64,000 nucleotides of DNA from an uncultured Clostridium sp. (GTDB taxonomy: Bacteria > Bacillota > Clostridia > Oscillospirales > Butyricicoccaceae): the NCBI GenBank assembly GCA_947427035.1, contig CANEGK010000006.1:1-64000 (forward strand). The letters run 5' to 3'. A model generated the notes under the pieces. That model searched no databases and had not been told where the DNA came from. It was given only the letters and a program-made list of their open reading frames with translations. Shown one piece after another: positions 32,525-43,684 of the stretch. A program made the translations under genes and the position numbers. Position 1 is the stretch's first letter. Every line of letters starts with the position of its first letter.

Positions 32525-33778
32525 ATGAAAAAGCTTTCCTCCGCCTCGCGTGAAGTGCTCAACCTGTGGCTTTCCGTCGCAGGCCAGGGCGTTTCCGGAC
32601 TGGGCCACTACCTTTTCTCATTCGCTATGGGGCTTTACGTCCTTTCGCTGACAGGATCGGCGCAGAGCTACGCCGTAACGGTGGCCATTTCGCTGCTGCC
32701 TTCGGCCCTTCTGTCCCCCATCGTCGGCACGCTGGCCGACAGAGTCAACAAAAAGCTGCTCGTCGTCACGAGCGACGCGCTCAACAGCCTGCTTCTGCTC
32801 TGCTCCTTTTTCCTGGCACTGACGCGGCCTTTGACCGTCGGCAGCATTTACCTCATCACCTTTCTGATGAGCCTTCTGCGCCCCTTTGTCGAAGTTCCCT
32901 TCCTTTCGGCCGGCCCCCGGCTGGTCAGCGACAGGCAGCTGTCACGGCTGGTTTCCTACCGTTCGGCCGTCATGAGCATCATTCAGGTGGCCGCGCCCGT
33001 GCTGGGCGGCGCCGTATACGCCGTGCTCGATTTGCGCATGTTCATCCTCTTTTCCTCCGTCGCCTATGCCCTGTCCGCCCTGTCCGAGCTCTTCATCGAC
33101 TTTGATTTCAACACCCCGCCCGATGACGGTCAGCCCCATGAATCCTTTTTGGCCACACTGCGCGGCGGCGCGTCCTATCTCTTTTCCTCCCGCCTGCTGG
33201 TCGCCATCATCTGCTTCTGCATGGCGCTCAACCTTATCTTTTCCGCGATGGACGCGCTGCTGCCCTTCTCGATTCTGGAAATCCTCAAGCTGAGCGAGCG
33301 CTCTTACGGCATCATTATGGCGGCGTTTTCTGTGGGCAACCTTCTTGGTTCGGTTTACATCGGCCGCAAAAACCTCAGCTTTTCCCGCCGCCTGCTTTCC
33401 ATCAGCATCGCCCTCTGCGCGCTCTTTCTCGTCTGCCTCGCCGTTCTCATCAGCGCTCCCCTGACCCCGGCTGCTGCCAGCGTCCTGTTGTGCCTGAGCT
33501 GTATGCTGTTCGGCATCATCGTCTCCTTCCCCAACATCACAGCCAGCGTCTTTTTGCAGCGGCTGGTGCCCGGCAAGCTGCTCGGCCGCGTCAACGGCCT
33601 GTTCGGCATGGCCACTACACTGCTCACCCCGCTTGGAATGCTCCTTTTCGGCACGCTGGCCGATCATTTCGCTCCGTCCACCATCCTGATGACATGCGCC
33701 GTTCTCATCGGCGGTTTGTCTCTCATCGGTCATCGGATGACCTCCCTGGACGAGGCGGTCGCCAGTCTTTCGTCTTAA
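32525..33778 (+). CDS. MFS transporter
   Basis: A 417-residue major-facilitator protein with about twelve helices, of the drug:H+ antiporter/enterobactin-exporter (MFS_3) style: GHYLFSFAMGLYVLSLTGSAQS, PSALLSPIVGTLADRVNKKLLVV (loop 2-3 motif A), MSIIQVAAPVLGGAVYAVLD, LLGRVNGLFGMATTLLTPLGML. ATG 32525 follows AAGGAG. As last gene of the PadR operon it is probably derepressed by its substrate. Confidence 0.9.
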   Translation: MKKLSSASREVLNLWLSVAGQGVSGLGHYLFSFAMGLYVLSLTGSAQSYAVTVAISLLPSALLSPIVGTLADRVNKKLLVVTSDALNSLLLLCSFFLALTRPLTVGSIYLITFLMSLLRPFVEVPFLSAGPRLVSDRQLSRLVSYRSAVMSIIQVAAPVLGGAVYAVLDLRMFILFSSVAYALSALSELFIDFDFNTPPDDGQPHESFLATLRGGASYLFSSRLLVAIICFCMALNLIFSAMDALLPFSILEILKLSERSYGIIMAAFSVGNLLGSVYIGRKNLSFSRRLLSISIALCALFLVCLAVLISAPLTPAAASVLLCLSCMLFGIIVSFPNITASVFLQRLVPGKLLGRVNGLFGMATTLLTPLGMLLFGTLADHFAPSTILMTCAVLIGGLSLIGHRMTSLDEAVASLSS

Positions 33779-33784
33779 GCTCGC

Positions 33785-33855
33785 AAAAGGCCGGATCACA
33801 GGATCCGGCCTTTTGCCGTCTAAAAAGGACGCGCCCTTATAAAAAGGCGCGTCCT
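33785..33855 (+). terminator. Two tandem hairpins ending the PadR operon
   Basis: A 13-bp stem (33785-33797 with 33802-33814) ends in TTTT. A second 10-bp stem (33826-33835 with 33846-33855) follows within 12 bases. Confidence 0.85.
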
Positions 33856-33909
33856 GATTTATCTGCCGGGCAATAAAAAAACCGCTTTCGCGGCATTTAC
33901 TTCCCCGGC

Positions 33910-34002
33910 TTATTTTTCGCTGACATAAACATCTTCATCCTGAAAAATCCACTCGTCTATGTCACCGCGATCGTAAAAAGCCAATCGCCTGTCTTTCTGC
34001 AT
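33910..34002 (-). CDS. 30-residue acidic protein downstream of sigF
   Basis: A tiny ORF, MQKDRRLAFYDRGDIDEW plus 12 more residues, ending VYVSEK. AAAGGAGG lies five bases before ATG 34002, one of the best ribosome sites in the window, and a promoter-like region precedes it. It is acidic after a basic start and has no membrane segment. No family is recognised (not SpoVM). Closeness to the sigF operon suggests a sporulation role, as an inference only. Confidence 0.55.
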   Translation of the reverse strand: MQKDRRLAFYDRGDIDEWIFQDEDVYVSEK

Positions 34003-34033
34003 ACGAACCTCCTTTCCCTCTGTACTTGAGCTT

Positions 34034-34072
34034 ATTATACTCCAGTGTATGCCGCGCTTCTATCAGCGATTC
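34034..34072 (-). promoter_or_regulatory. Candidate sigma-E-type promoter of the 30-residue gene
   Basis: On the minus strand GAATCGC (34072-34066), 14 bases, then CATACACT (34051-34044). The -10 fits the sigma-E form CATACAnT and the -35 only its first half. A separate TATAAT (34039-34034) without a good -35 overlaps the same region, so a vegetative promoter is the alternative. Confidence 0.4.
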
Positions 34073-34128
34073 ATAACATTTGTGTAAATTTTTTGTAAAG
34101 GCCGGCCTTCCCCCCGCCGGCCGGCCCT

Positions 34129-34845
34129 TTACCCGCTCATGATTTCGCGCAGCATTCCCAGCGCGCGCCGCTCGACTCGTGAGACCTGCACCTGCGAAAT
34201 CCCCAAAATATTGGCCGCCTTCTGCTGCGTCAAATCCCGAAAAAAGCGCAGCGCCAGCACCGAACGTTCGAGTTCGGGCAGTTTTTCCATGGCCTGCCGC
34301 AAAGCGATGCTTTCAACCAGAGAATCCTCCGCGCTCTCACCCAGCACATCCTTTAAGGTAAAGCCATCCTCTCCCAAATCAGCGTCCAGCGAAAAGGCGC
34401 TGACGTTGGCTTGGGCGCTTTCACACATGGCGATCTCGTCGGCTGACAGCCCGGTGGCCTCACACAGGTCGCTCAGGCGAATGTCGCCGCCCCGCTCGCT
34501 TTCCAGCCGGGCCCGCACTGCGTTGATGCGCGCCGCGTTCTCCTTGACGCTGCGGCTGACCTTGATCATTCCGTCGTCGCGCAGAAAGCGCTTGATTTCC
34601 CCGGCGATTTTGGGCACGGCATAGGTCGAAAGCTGTGTGCCGTAGGCCGGATCAAAACCCCGGACCGCCTTGATAAAGCCGATGCTGCCCAGCTGGAACA
34701 GATCGTCTGGTTCGACGCCGCGCCCCATAAAGCGGCGCACCACGCTCCAGATCAGGGTGGCGTTTTCTTCGACCAGCCGGCCCAGCTGCTCGCTGCTGCC
34801 GTCGTACAGGGGGCTTTCACAGGCAGGGGCTGCTCCCGCCGTCAT
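34129..34845 (-). CDS. sigF: RNA polymerase sporulation sigma factor F
   Basis: A 238-residue sigma-70 family factor active in the forespore. Region 2 shows VEPDDLFQLGSIGFIKAVRGFDPAYGTQLSTYA. Region 3 is DDGMIKVSRSVKENA. Region 4 is KLPELERSVLALRFFRDLTQQKAANILGISQVQVSRVERRAL. Its start overlaps the stop of spoIIAB by four bases (ATGA), the classical spoIIA arrangement. It should act on the spoIIR promoter at 1781-1810. Confidence 0.96.
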   Translation of the reverse strand: MTAGAAPACESPLYDGSSEQLGRLVEENATLIWSVVRRFMGRGVEPDDLFQLGSIGFIKAVRGFDPAYGTQLSTYAVPKIAGEIKRFLRDDGMIKVSRSVKENAARINAVRARLESERGGDIRLSDLCEATGLSADEIAMCESAQANVSAFSLDADLGEDGFTLKDVLGESAEDSLVESIALRQAMEKLPELERSVLALRFFRDLTQQKAANILGISQVQVSRVERRALGMLREIMSG

Positions 34846-35291
34846 CGTCCGCCCCCGGACAGGCGCTGGGACAGCGCTTTCTGCATTCGAACCGTCGTGC
34901 CCTTTCCGGGCGCGGAACGCACGCTCAACCTGTCCATAAAGCTCTCCATAATGGTGAAGCCCATGCCGCTGCGCTCGACGCCGCCGGTGGTGAACATCGG
35001 CGTGCGGGCGCGCTCAATGTCGTCGATGCCGCAGCCCTGGTCCCGCACAGCAATTTCGACGGTAGCCGGCTCAACTAGCTGTACCGACATGTAGATAACA
35101 CCGACGCTGTCGCGGTAGCCGTGTACAATACAGTTGGTCACCGCTTCGGACACCGCTGTTTTGATGTCGTTCAGCTCGTCGAGCGTCGGGTCAAGCTGGG
35201 CGATAAAAGCGGCCGCCGCCGCGCGCGCAAAGGCCTCGTTATTCGATTTGCTGGGAAAACGCAGGTTAAAGCTGTTCATGATCTTTTTCAT
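34842..35291 (-). CDS. spoIIAB: Anti-sigma F factor / serine kinase
   Basis: A 149-residue GHKL kinase that holds sigma F inactive and phosphorylates SpoIIAA. It has MNSFNLRFPSKSNNEAFARA, the N-box KTAVSEAVTNCIVHGY, the G1 box VRDQGCGIDDIERA and G2 GMGFTIMESFMD. ATG 35291 follows GGGGAGAG, 16 bases after spoIIAA. The length is typical. Confidence 0.96.
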   Translation of the reverse strand: MKKIMNSFNLRFPSKSNNEAFARAAAAAFIAQLDPTLDELNDIKTAVSEAVTNCIVHGYRDSVGVIYMSVQLVEPATVEIAVRDQGCGIDDIERARTPMFTTGGVERSGMGFTIMESFMDRLSVRSAPGKGTTVRMQKALSQRLSGGGR

Positions 35292-35307
35292 TATGTATCT
35301 CTCCCCT

Positions 35308-35613
35308 TCAGATGAATGATATAATCCGGTTGAGACCCGCGGCGTCCAGCACCCGGCGCGCCTGCTTCTGCGCGCCGCGCACGCAGAACTGTCCGCCCGA
35401 CGCCTGGCATGCCTGAAAGGCGCGCAGCACAACAGCAATGCCCGAGCTGTCCATAAAACCAACGCCGCTCAAATCCAGAATGACCGTGCGCGGCACGTCT
35501 TCGTCGATGCTTTCGCCAATACGCCGCATGGCGGTCACCGCTTCATGGTGCCCCAGCTCGCCCGACAGCGCGATGCATAAGGCGCTCCCCTCATGCTTTT
35601 CATATACTTCCAT
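35308..35613 (-). CDS. spoIIAA: Anti-sigma F factor antagonist
   Basis: A 101-residue STAS-domain protein. The phosphorylated serine lies in VGFMDSSGIAVVLRA near residue 58. When dephosphorylated by SpoIIE it binds SpoIIAB and frees sigma F. ATG 35613 with GAGGTG upstream. First gene of the operon; I find no clear sigma-H promoter in the short gap after the folC terminator. Confidence 0.95.
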   Translation of the reverse strand: MEVYEKHEGSALCIALSGELGHHEAVTAMRRIGESIDEDVPRTVILDLSGVGFMDSSGIAVVLRAFQACQASGGQFCVRGAQKQARRVLDAAGLNRIISFI

Positions 35614-35658
35614 CTCGTCACCTCGTCTCTGGGCGGCCCATCGGGGCCTGTCCCTTTT

Positions 35659-35702
35659 CCGCAAAAAAATAATGGCGCGCCCTATGGGCACACCATTATT
35701 TT
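35659..35702 (-). terminator. Terminator between folC and spoIIAA
   Basis: A 17-bp stem (35702-35686 with 35682-35666) followed on the minus strand by TTTTTTT. In the minus-strand RNA two G-U pairs complete it, whereas on the plus strand these are A-C mismatches, so it works in one direction. Confidence 0.88.
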
Positions 35703-35744
35703 ACAAAAATTGGGTTGTCGGTTTTTAGAAAAACGGGGCGTTCC

Positions 35745-37028
35745 TTACCGCCCGGCCTCTTCAAAGGCCCGTTTGCATTCGCCTATCATATACAGAGATC
35801 CGCAGGCGAGAACGACGCCGTCTGCGCCGGCCTCTTCCATCGCCATCTGCGCCGCCCGGTACGGCTCGGGCTGGACCTTTACCGCAGCGCAGCGGCGGGC
35901 GGCGACAGCTGCCGTCTCCCGCGCTTCCAATGCGCGTGGGCAGTCGGGGCGCGCGGCGATGAAAACCGCACTGCGCGCCGCCACCTGTTCGATACAGGTC
36001 TCATACGCCTTGTCGCGCAGCATCCCCATCACGACGACAACCCGTCTGCCGGCAAAAAAGCGATCCACGGTACGGCAAAGCTGCTGCACGGCGTCCTGGT
36101 TGTGCGCCCCGTCGATCAGGCAGAGCGGCTGCCTGCGCACCGCCTCGAGCCGGCCGCCGAAATGGGTGTTGGCCAACCCCCAGCAGACGGCCTCCTGCGG
36201 GATGTTCCAGCCCGCGGCGCGCAGCTCTTCCACAATGGCCAGAACGGTCAGGGCATTGTAAACCTGGTATTCCCCCCGCATGGAAACGCGGTATTCCCGG
36301 CCTTTATAGCAAATCAGGGAACCTTCAAAGCCGGTATCCAGCACCCGCAGCTGCGCCAGGTCCGGAATATTGGGCGCGATGCCCCGCTCTGCGCAGGTGC
36401 GTTCTATGGCGCGGCGCGCGTCGTCCGGTTGCAGCGGGTACACGGCTGCCCGGCTGCCCGGCTTGAGGATGCCGCATTTTTCAAAGGCGATTTCCCCCGT
36501 CGTGCTGCCGAGCAGATCGGTGTGATCGAGCGAAATCGACGTGATGGCGGCGCAGTCCGGCGCGTCGATGACGTTGGTGCTGTCAAACCGTCCGCCCAAT
36601 CCGACTTCGAATACGACGATGTCGCACCGGCGGCGGGCAAACCAGCACAGCGCCAGCGCCGTGACGATTTCAAACTCAGTCGGCTCGCAGTTTTCGGCCT
36701 TCATTTTTTCAATACAGGGCGCCATGCGCGCAAACTCGTCGGCCAGCTCCTGCTCGGGGATCATCTCGCCGTCTATCTGCATCCGCTCGCGGAAGTCGAC
36801 GACATAGGGCGAAATGAACATGCCGGTTTTATAGCCGGCCCTTTGCAGCACGGCGGCCGTCATGGCCACCGTACTGCCCTTGCCGTTGGTGCCGGCGACA
36901 TGGACAAAGCGCAGCTTTTCCTGCGGCCGCCCCAGCAGGTCGCACAGGCGGCGGATGCGCTCCAGCCCCAGCTGCGACCCCAATCGGGTCGCGGCGTGAA
37001 TCATCGAAAGCGCTTCCGAATATTCCAT
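35745..37028 (-). CDS. folC: Folylpolyglutamate / dihydrofolate synthase
   Basis: A 427-residue Mur-ligase-like enzyme that adds glutamate to folates. ATP loop HVAGTNGKGSTVAMTAAVLQ near residue 45, MFISPYVVDFRERM, FEVGLGGRFDSTNV, SLDHTDLLGSTTGEIAFEKCGI and IDGAHNQDAVQQL are all present. It starts ten bases after valS, so both are read from the T-box-controlled promoter. The valS-folC pairing is common in Bacillota. Confidence 0.95.
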   Translation of the reverse strand: MEYSEALSMIHAATRLGSQLGLERIRRLCDLLGRPQEKLRFVHVAGTNGKGSTVAMTAAVLQRAGYKTGMFISPYVVDFRERMQIDGEMIPEQELADEFARMAPCIEKMKAENCEPTEFEIVTALALCWFARRRCDIVVFEVGLGGRFDSTNVIDAPDCAAITSISLDHTDLLGSTTGEIAFEKCGILKPGSRAAVYPLQPDDARRAIERTCAERGIAPNIPDLAQLRVLDTGFEGSLICYKGREYRVSMRGEYQVYNALTVLAIVEELRAAGWNIPQEAVCWGLANTHFGGRLEAVRRQPLCLIDGAHNQDAVQQLCRTVDRFFAGRRVVVVMGMLRDKAYETCIEQVAARSAVFIAARPDCPRALEARETAAVAARRCAAVKVQPEPYRAAQMAMEEAGADGVVLACGSLYMIGECKRAFEEAGR

Positions 37029-37038
37029 GTCCGCTCCT

Positions 37039-39672
<2,634 letters not shown>

Positions 39673-39790
39673 ACTGTATCCTCCTGTTACGTTAAAAATA
39701 TTCCTGTGCCGTGCGCGGCGAAGCTCGCTCATCCGCCCGTTATTCTCTCCGTTTTTTGATAAAAACGGCAGCAAATACGGCCCAGAACAC

Positions 39791-40041
39791 AAAAAAGGCT
39801 TCGCCCCAACCATGGGACGAAGCCAGAAATGCTCCGCGGTACCACCCAATTTCGCGCCTGATGCGCGCACTCCGGGCGCCGACACGCCCTGCTCCTTAAC
39901 GCGGAAAACGGCACGGCCTACTTGTGTTCAGCCGGCGGCTCGGGGACGACCTTCAGCGCGGCTCTCACAGGCGCTCGCACCAACCGCGCCCTCTCTGTGC
40001 ATCGAAACCGGCTTACTCCTGCCCGTCATCGCTTTTGATTT
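39791..40041 (-). ncRNA. T-box leader of valS
   Basis: The T-box core GGGTGGTACCGCG (minus strand, 39847-39835) is exact. A terminator (39824-39797, then six U) competes with the antiterminator containing the core. Upstream, the stem I landmarks GCGATGA and CAGAGAGG are present. The likely specifier is GUC (39950-39948) in UGAAGGUCGUCC, a valine codon, as expected. Uncharged tRNA-Val would favour read-through into valS-folC. Confidence 0.92.
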
Positions 40042-40047
40042 GCAACT

Positions 40048-40076
40048 ATTATATGCGCTCGCGCCCCGTTTGTCAA
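40048..40076 (-). promoter_or_regulatory. Promoter of the valS T-box transcript
   Basis: Perfect consensus: TTGACA (40076-40071), 17-base spacer, TATAAT (40053-40048). It lies between the T-box leader and the end of the DUF1177 gene. Confidence 0.92.
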
Positions 40077-40083
40077 GCGGCGT

Positions 40084-41022
40084 TTACTTTACTCCGGGCG
40101 TCTGAAAACGCTCCATCCCGCCGTACAGTTTTTGCAGCAGGGCAAACTCCGCTTTGTCATACAGCGCACATGCGCCGCGCGTAAAGGCTTTGGCCGTTTC
40201 CAGCATAAACCGGGCAGCCGCCTCGCAGTCGTCATAATGGCAGGCGCCCGTGGCGCAGCCGGGCACCGCCGTCTCGGTTGTGACGGCGACGCCGACCACC
40301 GGCGCATCTGTCGCCGTTGCCGGCTGCAAAATGCTGTTGAGGTGGTAAAGGCCGTTGCCGTAGGGGGTGATATCCTGCTGTGAAAGGGCGAACACCTGTG
40401 GCAGGCAGCCGGTTGTGATCTGCATCAAATCGAGCAGATCTTCGCTGACCCTGAGAATATACCCCTGTTTGACGGTGGGCGAAATGGCAAAGCCCCGCGC
40501 GTTGATAATGCGGTTGCCCTTGGTCGTGTCCGCGACCAAAATGCCGTCGAGCGCGGCGCCGACCTCTTCGCGGTTGAGCTGCTCCATGGCGACGGGCGAG
40601 CCCATAAAGGGCACCGGCTCGTGCGGCTGGGTCGGCGCTTCGGGGCAGATGTGGGTTGCAATAAAAACATCCCCCTCCAGAAAATCGCCTTTGTTTTGCA
40701 TGTCGAGCAGCTTGGCGGCGCAGGCCAGCACCACCAGAGCGCCGTCGCCGTCCGAGACAAAGCCCAGCCGTTCGGGGCGCGCGCCCAACCCGCCCAGCCG
40801 GCCCAGCAGCCCGATGGTCGGGGCGCTGCCGCCGTTCGCCCTGCCGCAGCGGCCGGGAACAGTGATTTTGATCATGTCGGTGCCGCCCGCAGCCCCCTGC
40901 AAGCGGCTGACTGCCGCGCGGCAGTCCGGACGGATGCCGCGCATGTACTCCAGAACCATCGCCCCGCTGGCGTCGGCGCGATCCAAAAGCCCGTATACGT
41001 CGATGATTTCGCGCAGAAGCAT
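40084..41022 (-). CDS. DUF1177 family protein
   Basis: A 312-residue protein matching what I recall of DUF1177: EIIDVYGLLDRADASG, DMIKITVPGRCGRANGG, GDVFIATHICPEAPTQPHEP, GVAVTTETAVPGCATGACHYDD. The His/Asp/Glu-rich motifs suggest a metal hydrolase, but the function is not established. I recall members lying near peptide-transport and peptidase genes. ATG 41022 is preceded by GGGGGAGAG. It is separated from valS by that gene's own promoter. Confidence 0.78.
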   Translation of the reverse strand: MLLREIIDVYGLLDRADASGAMVLEYMRGIRPDCRAAVSRLQGAAGGTDMIKITVPGRCGRANGGSAPTIGLLGRLGGLGARPERLGFVSDGDGALVVLACAAKLLDMQNKGDFLEGDVFIATHICPEAPTQPHEPVPFMGSPVAMEQLNREEVGAALDGILVADTTKGNRIINARGFAISPTVKQGYILRVSEDLLDLMQITTGCLPQVFALSQQDITPYGNGLYHLNSILQPATATDAPVVGVAVTTETAVPGCATGACHYDDCEAAARFMLETAKAFTRGACALYDKAEFALLQKLYGGMERFQTPGVK

Positions 41023-41108
41023 AAACCGCTCTCCCCCTTTTGTTTCACGAGAACATTTTTTAAAGGGGAAGTTCGCCAAAAGGCGAAGTTCCCCCGATAA
41101 ATGGGATG

Positions 41109-42170
41109 TTATCTCTCTCTTTCTATTTTTGCAATCTGATGAATAATCTCAGAAAAGCCCTCTGAATCCGACTCTAATAAACCATGGGTCATATTTTCCA
41201 TCAAAAACATTTGTTTATATGGTGCGTTTACTTCTTCGAAGTACTCTTGCGCTAATTTGTAGTTTGTTTGATAATCCTTATCGCCATTGATGTTATAGAA
41301 TGGCGCCTGATAATCAACTCTATCTTTCAAAGAGAATGAAGCAAATTCCTCGGAGGCAAAAAAATCCAGATATACGCCCATATCTATCCTGAAACAATTT
41401 ATCCAATCAATAATAGAATAGTTCGGATTAAATATCATTGTCGTAACTAAATTGTAATCAGTGCCATTTACCATCATGTCATAGCCATATTTTTGCATGA
41501 TTGCATTTCTTGCATTAATATGTTCCATAGTGACATTGTCAGGCGTCAATTGATTTACCAGTTCCATAGCTTCCTCATCACCCGCAGCCCACAATATTGC
41601 TTCTTGCTTAAAAGCCTCCTCATTTTCCACGTAATCAACAAGCTGCCCTGTTCCAATAAAGCATTCATAATATTCCGGGTATTCAAGTACCAGATTTGCT
41701 CCGTAAATAGATCCCCACGAATGTCCAAGAACCGTAATCTTATCTTTCGAAAGGCAATCCAGTATAAACTCTGTCACTTCCTTTCCATCTGTCATAAACA
41801 ATTCTCGTGTCAACACGATATCATTCTGTTCCGCATCATAGCTTTTTCCACAATTACGCTGATCCCATGTCACCACAGTGTATACATCTGTCCATTTTCT
41901 CGTAAACGCATAATCGATAACACTCGTTGCCGAGCCCGGACCTCCATGCAAATACAGCAAGACGGGGTTATCTATGTCCTTCCCATAAATATTAATCCAC
42001 TGCTTCGTGCCATTCACATCGATATACATCGACTCGTTAATACCGCCGTCCGGAGTTTTATTGTAAATTGCTTTTCCTATCGCTCTAACTGAAAAGAATG
42101 TCACAATCAATGCCAAAATAACAAGTGCTATCCATTTTACAATTTTAAATATTGTACATTTTCTCTTCAT
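41109..42170 (-). CDS. Proline-iminopeptidase-like alpha/beta hydrolase, membrane-anchored, AT-rich
   Basis: A 353-residue protein with an N-terminal membrane helix (about residues 12-32) and an alpha/beta-hydrolase domain. It has [25 protein letters not shown], nucleophile elbow GHSWGS near residue 148, and a late His in [10 protein letters not shown]. The HGGPG and WDQRGxGxS patterns belong to the proline iminopeptidase group (S33). Composition differs sharply from the surroundings (about 35-40 percent GC by eye, against about 60), which suggests recent transfer. ATG 42170 with GGGGA upstream. Confidence 0.85.
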   Translation of the reverse strand: MKRKCTIFKIVKWIALVILALIVTFFSVRAIGKAIYNKTPDGGINESMYIDVNGTKQWINIYGKDIDNPVLLYLHGGPGSATSVIDYAFTRKWTDVYTVVTWDQRNCGKSYDAEQNDIVLTRELFMTDGKEVTEFILDCLSKDKITVLGHSWGSIYGANLVLEYPEYYECFIGTGQLVDYVENEEAFKQEAILWAAGDEEAMELVNQLTPDNVTMEHINARNAIMQKYGYDMMVNGTDYNLVTTMIFNPNYSIIDWINCFRIDMGVYLDFFASEEFASFSLKDRVDYQAPFYNINGDKDYQTNYKLAQEYFEEVNAPYKQMFLMENMTHGLLESDSEGFSEIIHQIAKIERER

Positions 42171-42350
42171 TTTAATGTCCCCACAACTCCCGATTTGCCA
42201 AATCAATACGGGCAAAGTATACCACCAGGCCGAACGGTATTCAATCCCTTTTCAAAAGCCATGATAGCAGTCGCCGGCCAATGTAATGTTGGGGCGGTTA
42301 AATCACCCTTTACACAATATATTCCAAAAGAATATCACATTGCTATACGG

Positions 42351-42379
42351 TTGACAATCGTGGCGCGGCGCGGCATACT
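42351..42379 (+). promoter_or_regulatory. Promoter of pcp
   Basis: TTGACA (42351-42356), 17-base spacer, CATACT (42374-42379), 23 bases before the start codon. Confidence 0.8.
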
Positions 42380-42401
42380 GGTAGCAAAGGAGGCTGATTT
42401 T

Positions 42402-43046
42402 ATGAAAATACTGCTGACCGCTTTCGACCCGTTTGGCGGCGAAAGCGTCAACCCTGCGCAGGAAGCTGTGCGCCTGGTCCCTGAAACGGTCTGCGGCGCA
42501 CAAATTGTCAAACTGGAAGTTCCCACTGTTTTTGGAAAAAGCATCGACGTCGTGCTGCAAAAAGCGCGCAGCGTCAAGCCCGACGCCATTCTGTGCATCG
42601 GGCAGTCGGGCTACCGCTTTGAAATCACCCCGGAGCGCGTGGCCATCAACTTAAGCGACGCCCGCATTCCCGACAACGAGGGCAACCAGCCCATCGACCA
42701 GCCTATTTATCCTGACGGCGCGCCCGCTTATTTTTCGAATCTGCCGGTCAAGGCTATGGTCGAGGCCATCCGCGACGCCGGGCTGCCCTCCAGCCTGTCC
42801 AACACGGCGGGCACCTATGTATGCAATCATTTGATGTACGGCGTTCTGTACCACATCCAGCGGGAAATGCCGGGGGTGCGCGGCGGCTTTATGCACGTCC
42901 CGTTTATCCCCCGGCAGGTGGCGCGCCTGCCCTTGCCCGCTCCCTGCCTGTCCGAGCAGGACATTGCCCGCGGCATCGAAGCGGCGCTTCGCGCCATTGT
43001 TCAAAACGACACGGATCTCCACACTGCTGCCGGCAAAGAGAGCTGA
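42402..43046 (+). CDS. pcp: Pyroglutamyl-peptidase I
   Basis: A 214-residue cysteine peptidase (C15) that removes N-terminal pyroglutamate. [14 protein letters not shown] at the N-terminus, the active Glu in [19 protein letters not shown], Cys in [11 protein letters not shown] near residue 142, and His in [10 protein letters not shown] near 166. AAAGGAGG precedes ATG 42402. It is monocistronic with its own promoter and terminator. Confidence 0.95.
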   Translation: MKILLTAFDPFGGESVNPAQEAVRLVPETVCGAQIVKLEVPTVFGKSIDVVLQKARSVKPDAILCIGQSGYRFEITPERVAINLSDARIPDNEGNQPIDQPIYPDGAPAYFSNLPVKAMVEAIRDAGLPSSLSNTAGTYVCNHLMYGVLYHIQREMPGVRGGFMHVPFIPRQVARLPLPAPCLSEQDIARGIEAALRAIVQNDTDLHTAAGKES

Positions 43047-43054
43047 AAACCGCC

Positions 43055-43085
43055 GCGCCCGGGATATGGTCCCGGGCGCTTTTTT
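43055..43085 (+). terminator. Terminator of pcp
   Basis: A 10-bp stem (43055-43064 with 43070-43079) with a TATGG loop, followed by TTTTTT. Confidence 0.9.
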
Positions 43086-43139
43086 CGCCTGCGCGCTCTC
43101 AAAATGCCGGCGGACTGCATGATTTTAACACTTTATTCA

Positions 43140-43200
43140 TTGACTTTGTCCGCAGCTCCGGGTAAAATGTTAACATTCGCAATAAATAACCATGTTAACA
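43140..43200 (+). promoter_or_regulatory. Promoter and paired TGTTAACA operators of the MarR operon
   Basis: TTGACT (43140-43145), 17-base spacer, TAAAAT (43163-43168). The palindrome TGTTAACA occurs at 43168-43175, at the transcription start, and again at 43193-43200, just before the ribosome site. The two are 25 bases apart centre to centre. This is a natural autoregulatory arrangement for the MarR protein encoded next. Confidence 0.75.
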
Positions 43201-43216
43201 GAAAGCGGGTGATTCC

Positions 43217-43684
43217 GTGAAGTGCCCCACACCGGAAGAGCAGGCCCTGATGCAGGCCGTCTTCCGCCTACGGCGCGCCAATTTTTCCCCCATGTTCTGT
43301 CAGCTGACGCGGGCAGAATTTTTTATTTTGGAATATATCCACACCTATATGCTCGAGCACCCCGGCGCCAACGGCATCTATGTTTCCGAGCTGGCCGGTG
43401 CTCTGCATGTCAGCCCGCCTGCCGTGTCGCGCGCACTGCGGCCGCTCGAGGCGCGCGGGCTGATCGAGCGTCACGCCGACCGCGCCGATCGGCGCAGCAC
43501 CTGCCTGCTGCTGACCGATGCCGGCGAACGCATCCGGCTTGAAACCAAAGAGCGGATGTCGCGTTTTCTTCAATCCTTTGTCCGGCGCATGGGGCGTGAA
43601 AACATCTGCGCGCTGACCCGGCTTTTGGAACAGTTTATTGACATTTGGGCCGAAGAACAGGCCAAGGAGAATCAGAGATGCTGA
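43217..43684 (+). CDS. MarR-family regulator
   Basis: A 155-residue MarR winged-helix protein (LTRAEFFILEYIHTYMLEHP, IYVSELAGALHVSPPAVSRALRPLEARGLIERHADRADRRSTCLLLTDAG). Start is GTG 43217. Its end overlaps the start of the first ABC gene by seven bases. It probably represses the exporter it is coupled to. Confidence 0.93.
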   Translation: MKCPTPEEQALMQAVFRLRRANFSPMFCQLTRAEFFILEYIHTYMLEHPGANGIYVSELAGALHVSPPAVSRALRPLEARGLIERHADRADRRSTCLLLTDAGERIRLETKERMSRFLQSFVRRMGRENICALTRLLEQFIDIWAEEQAKENQRC

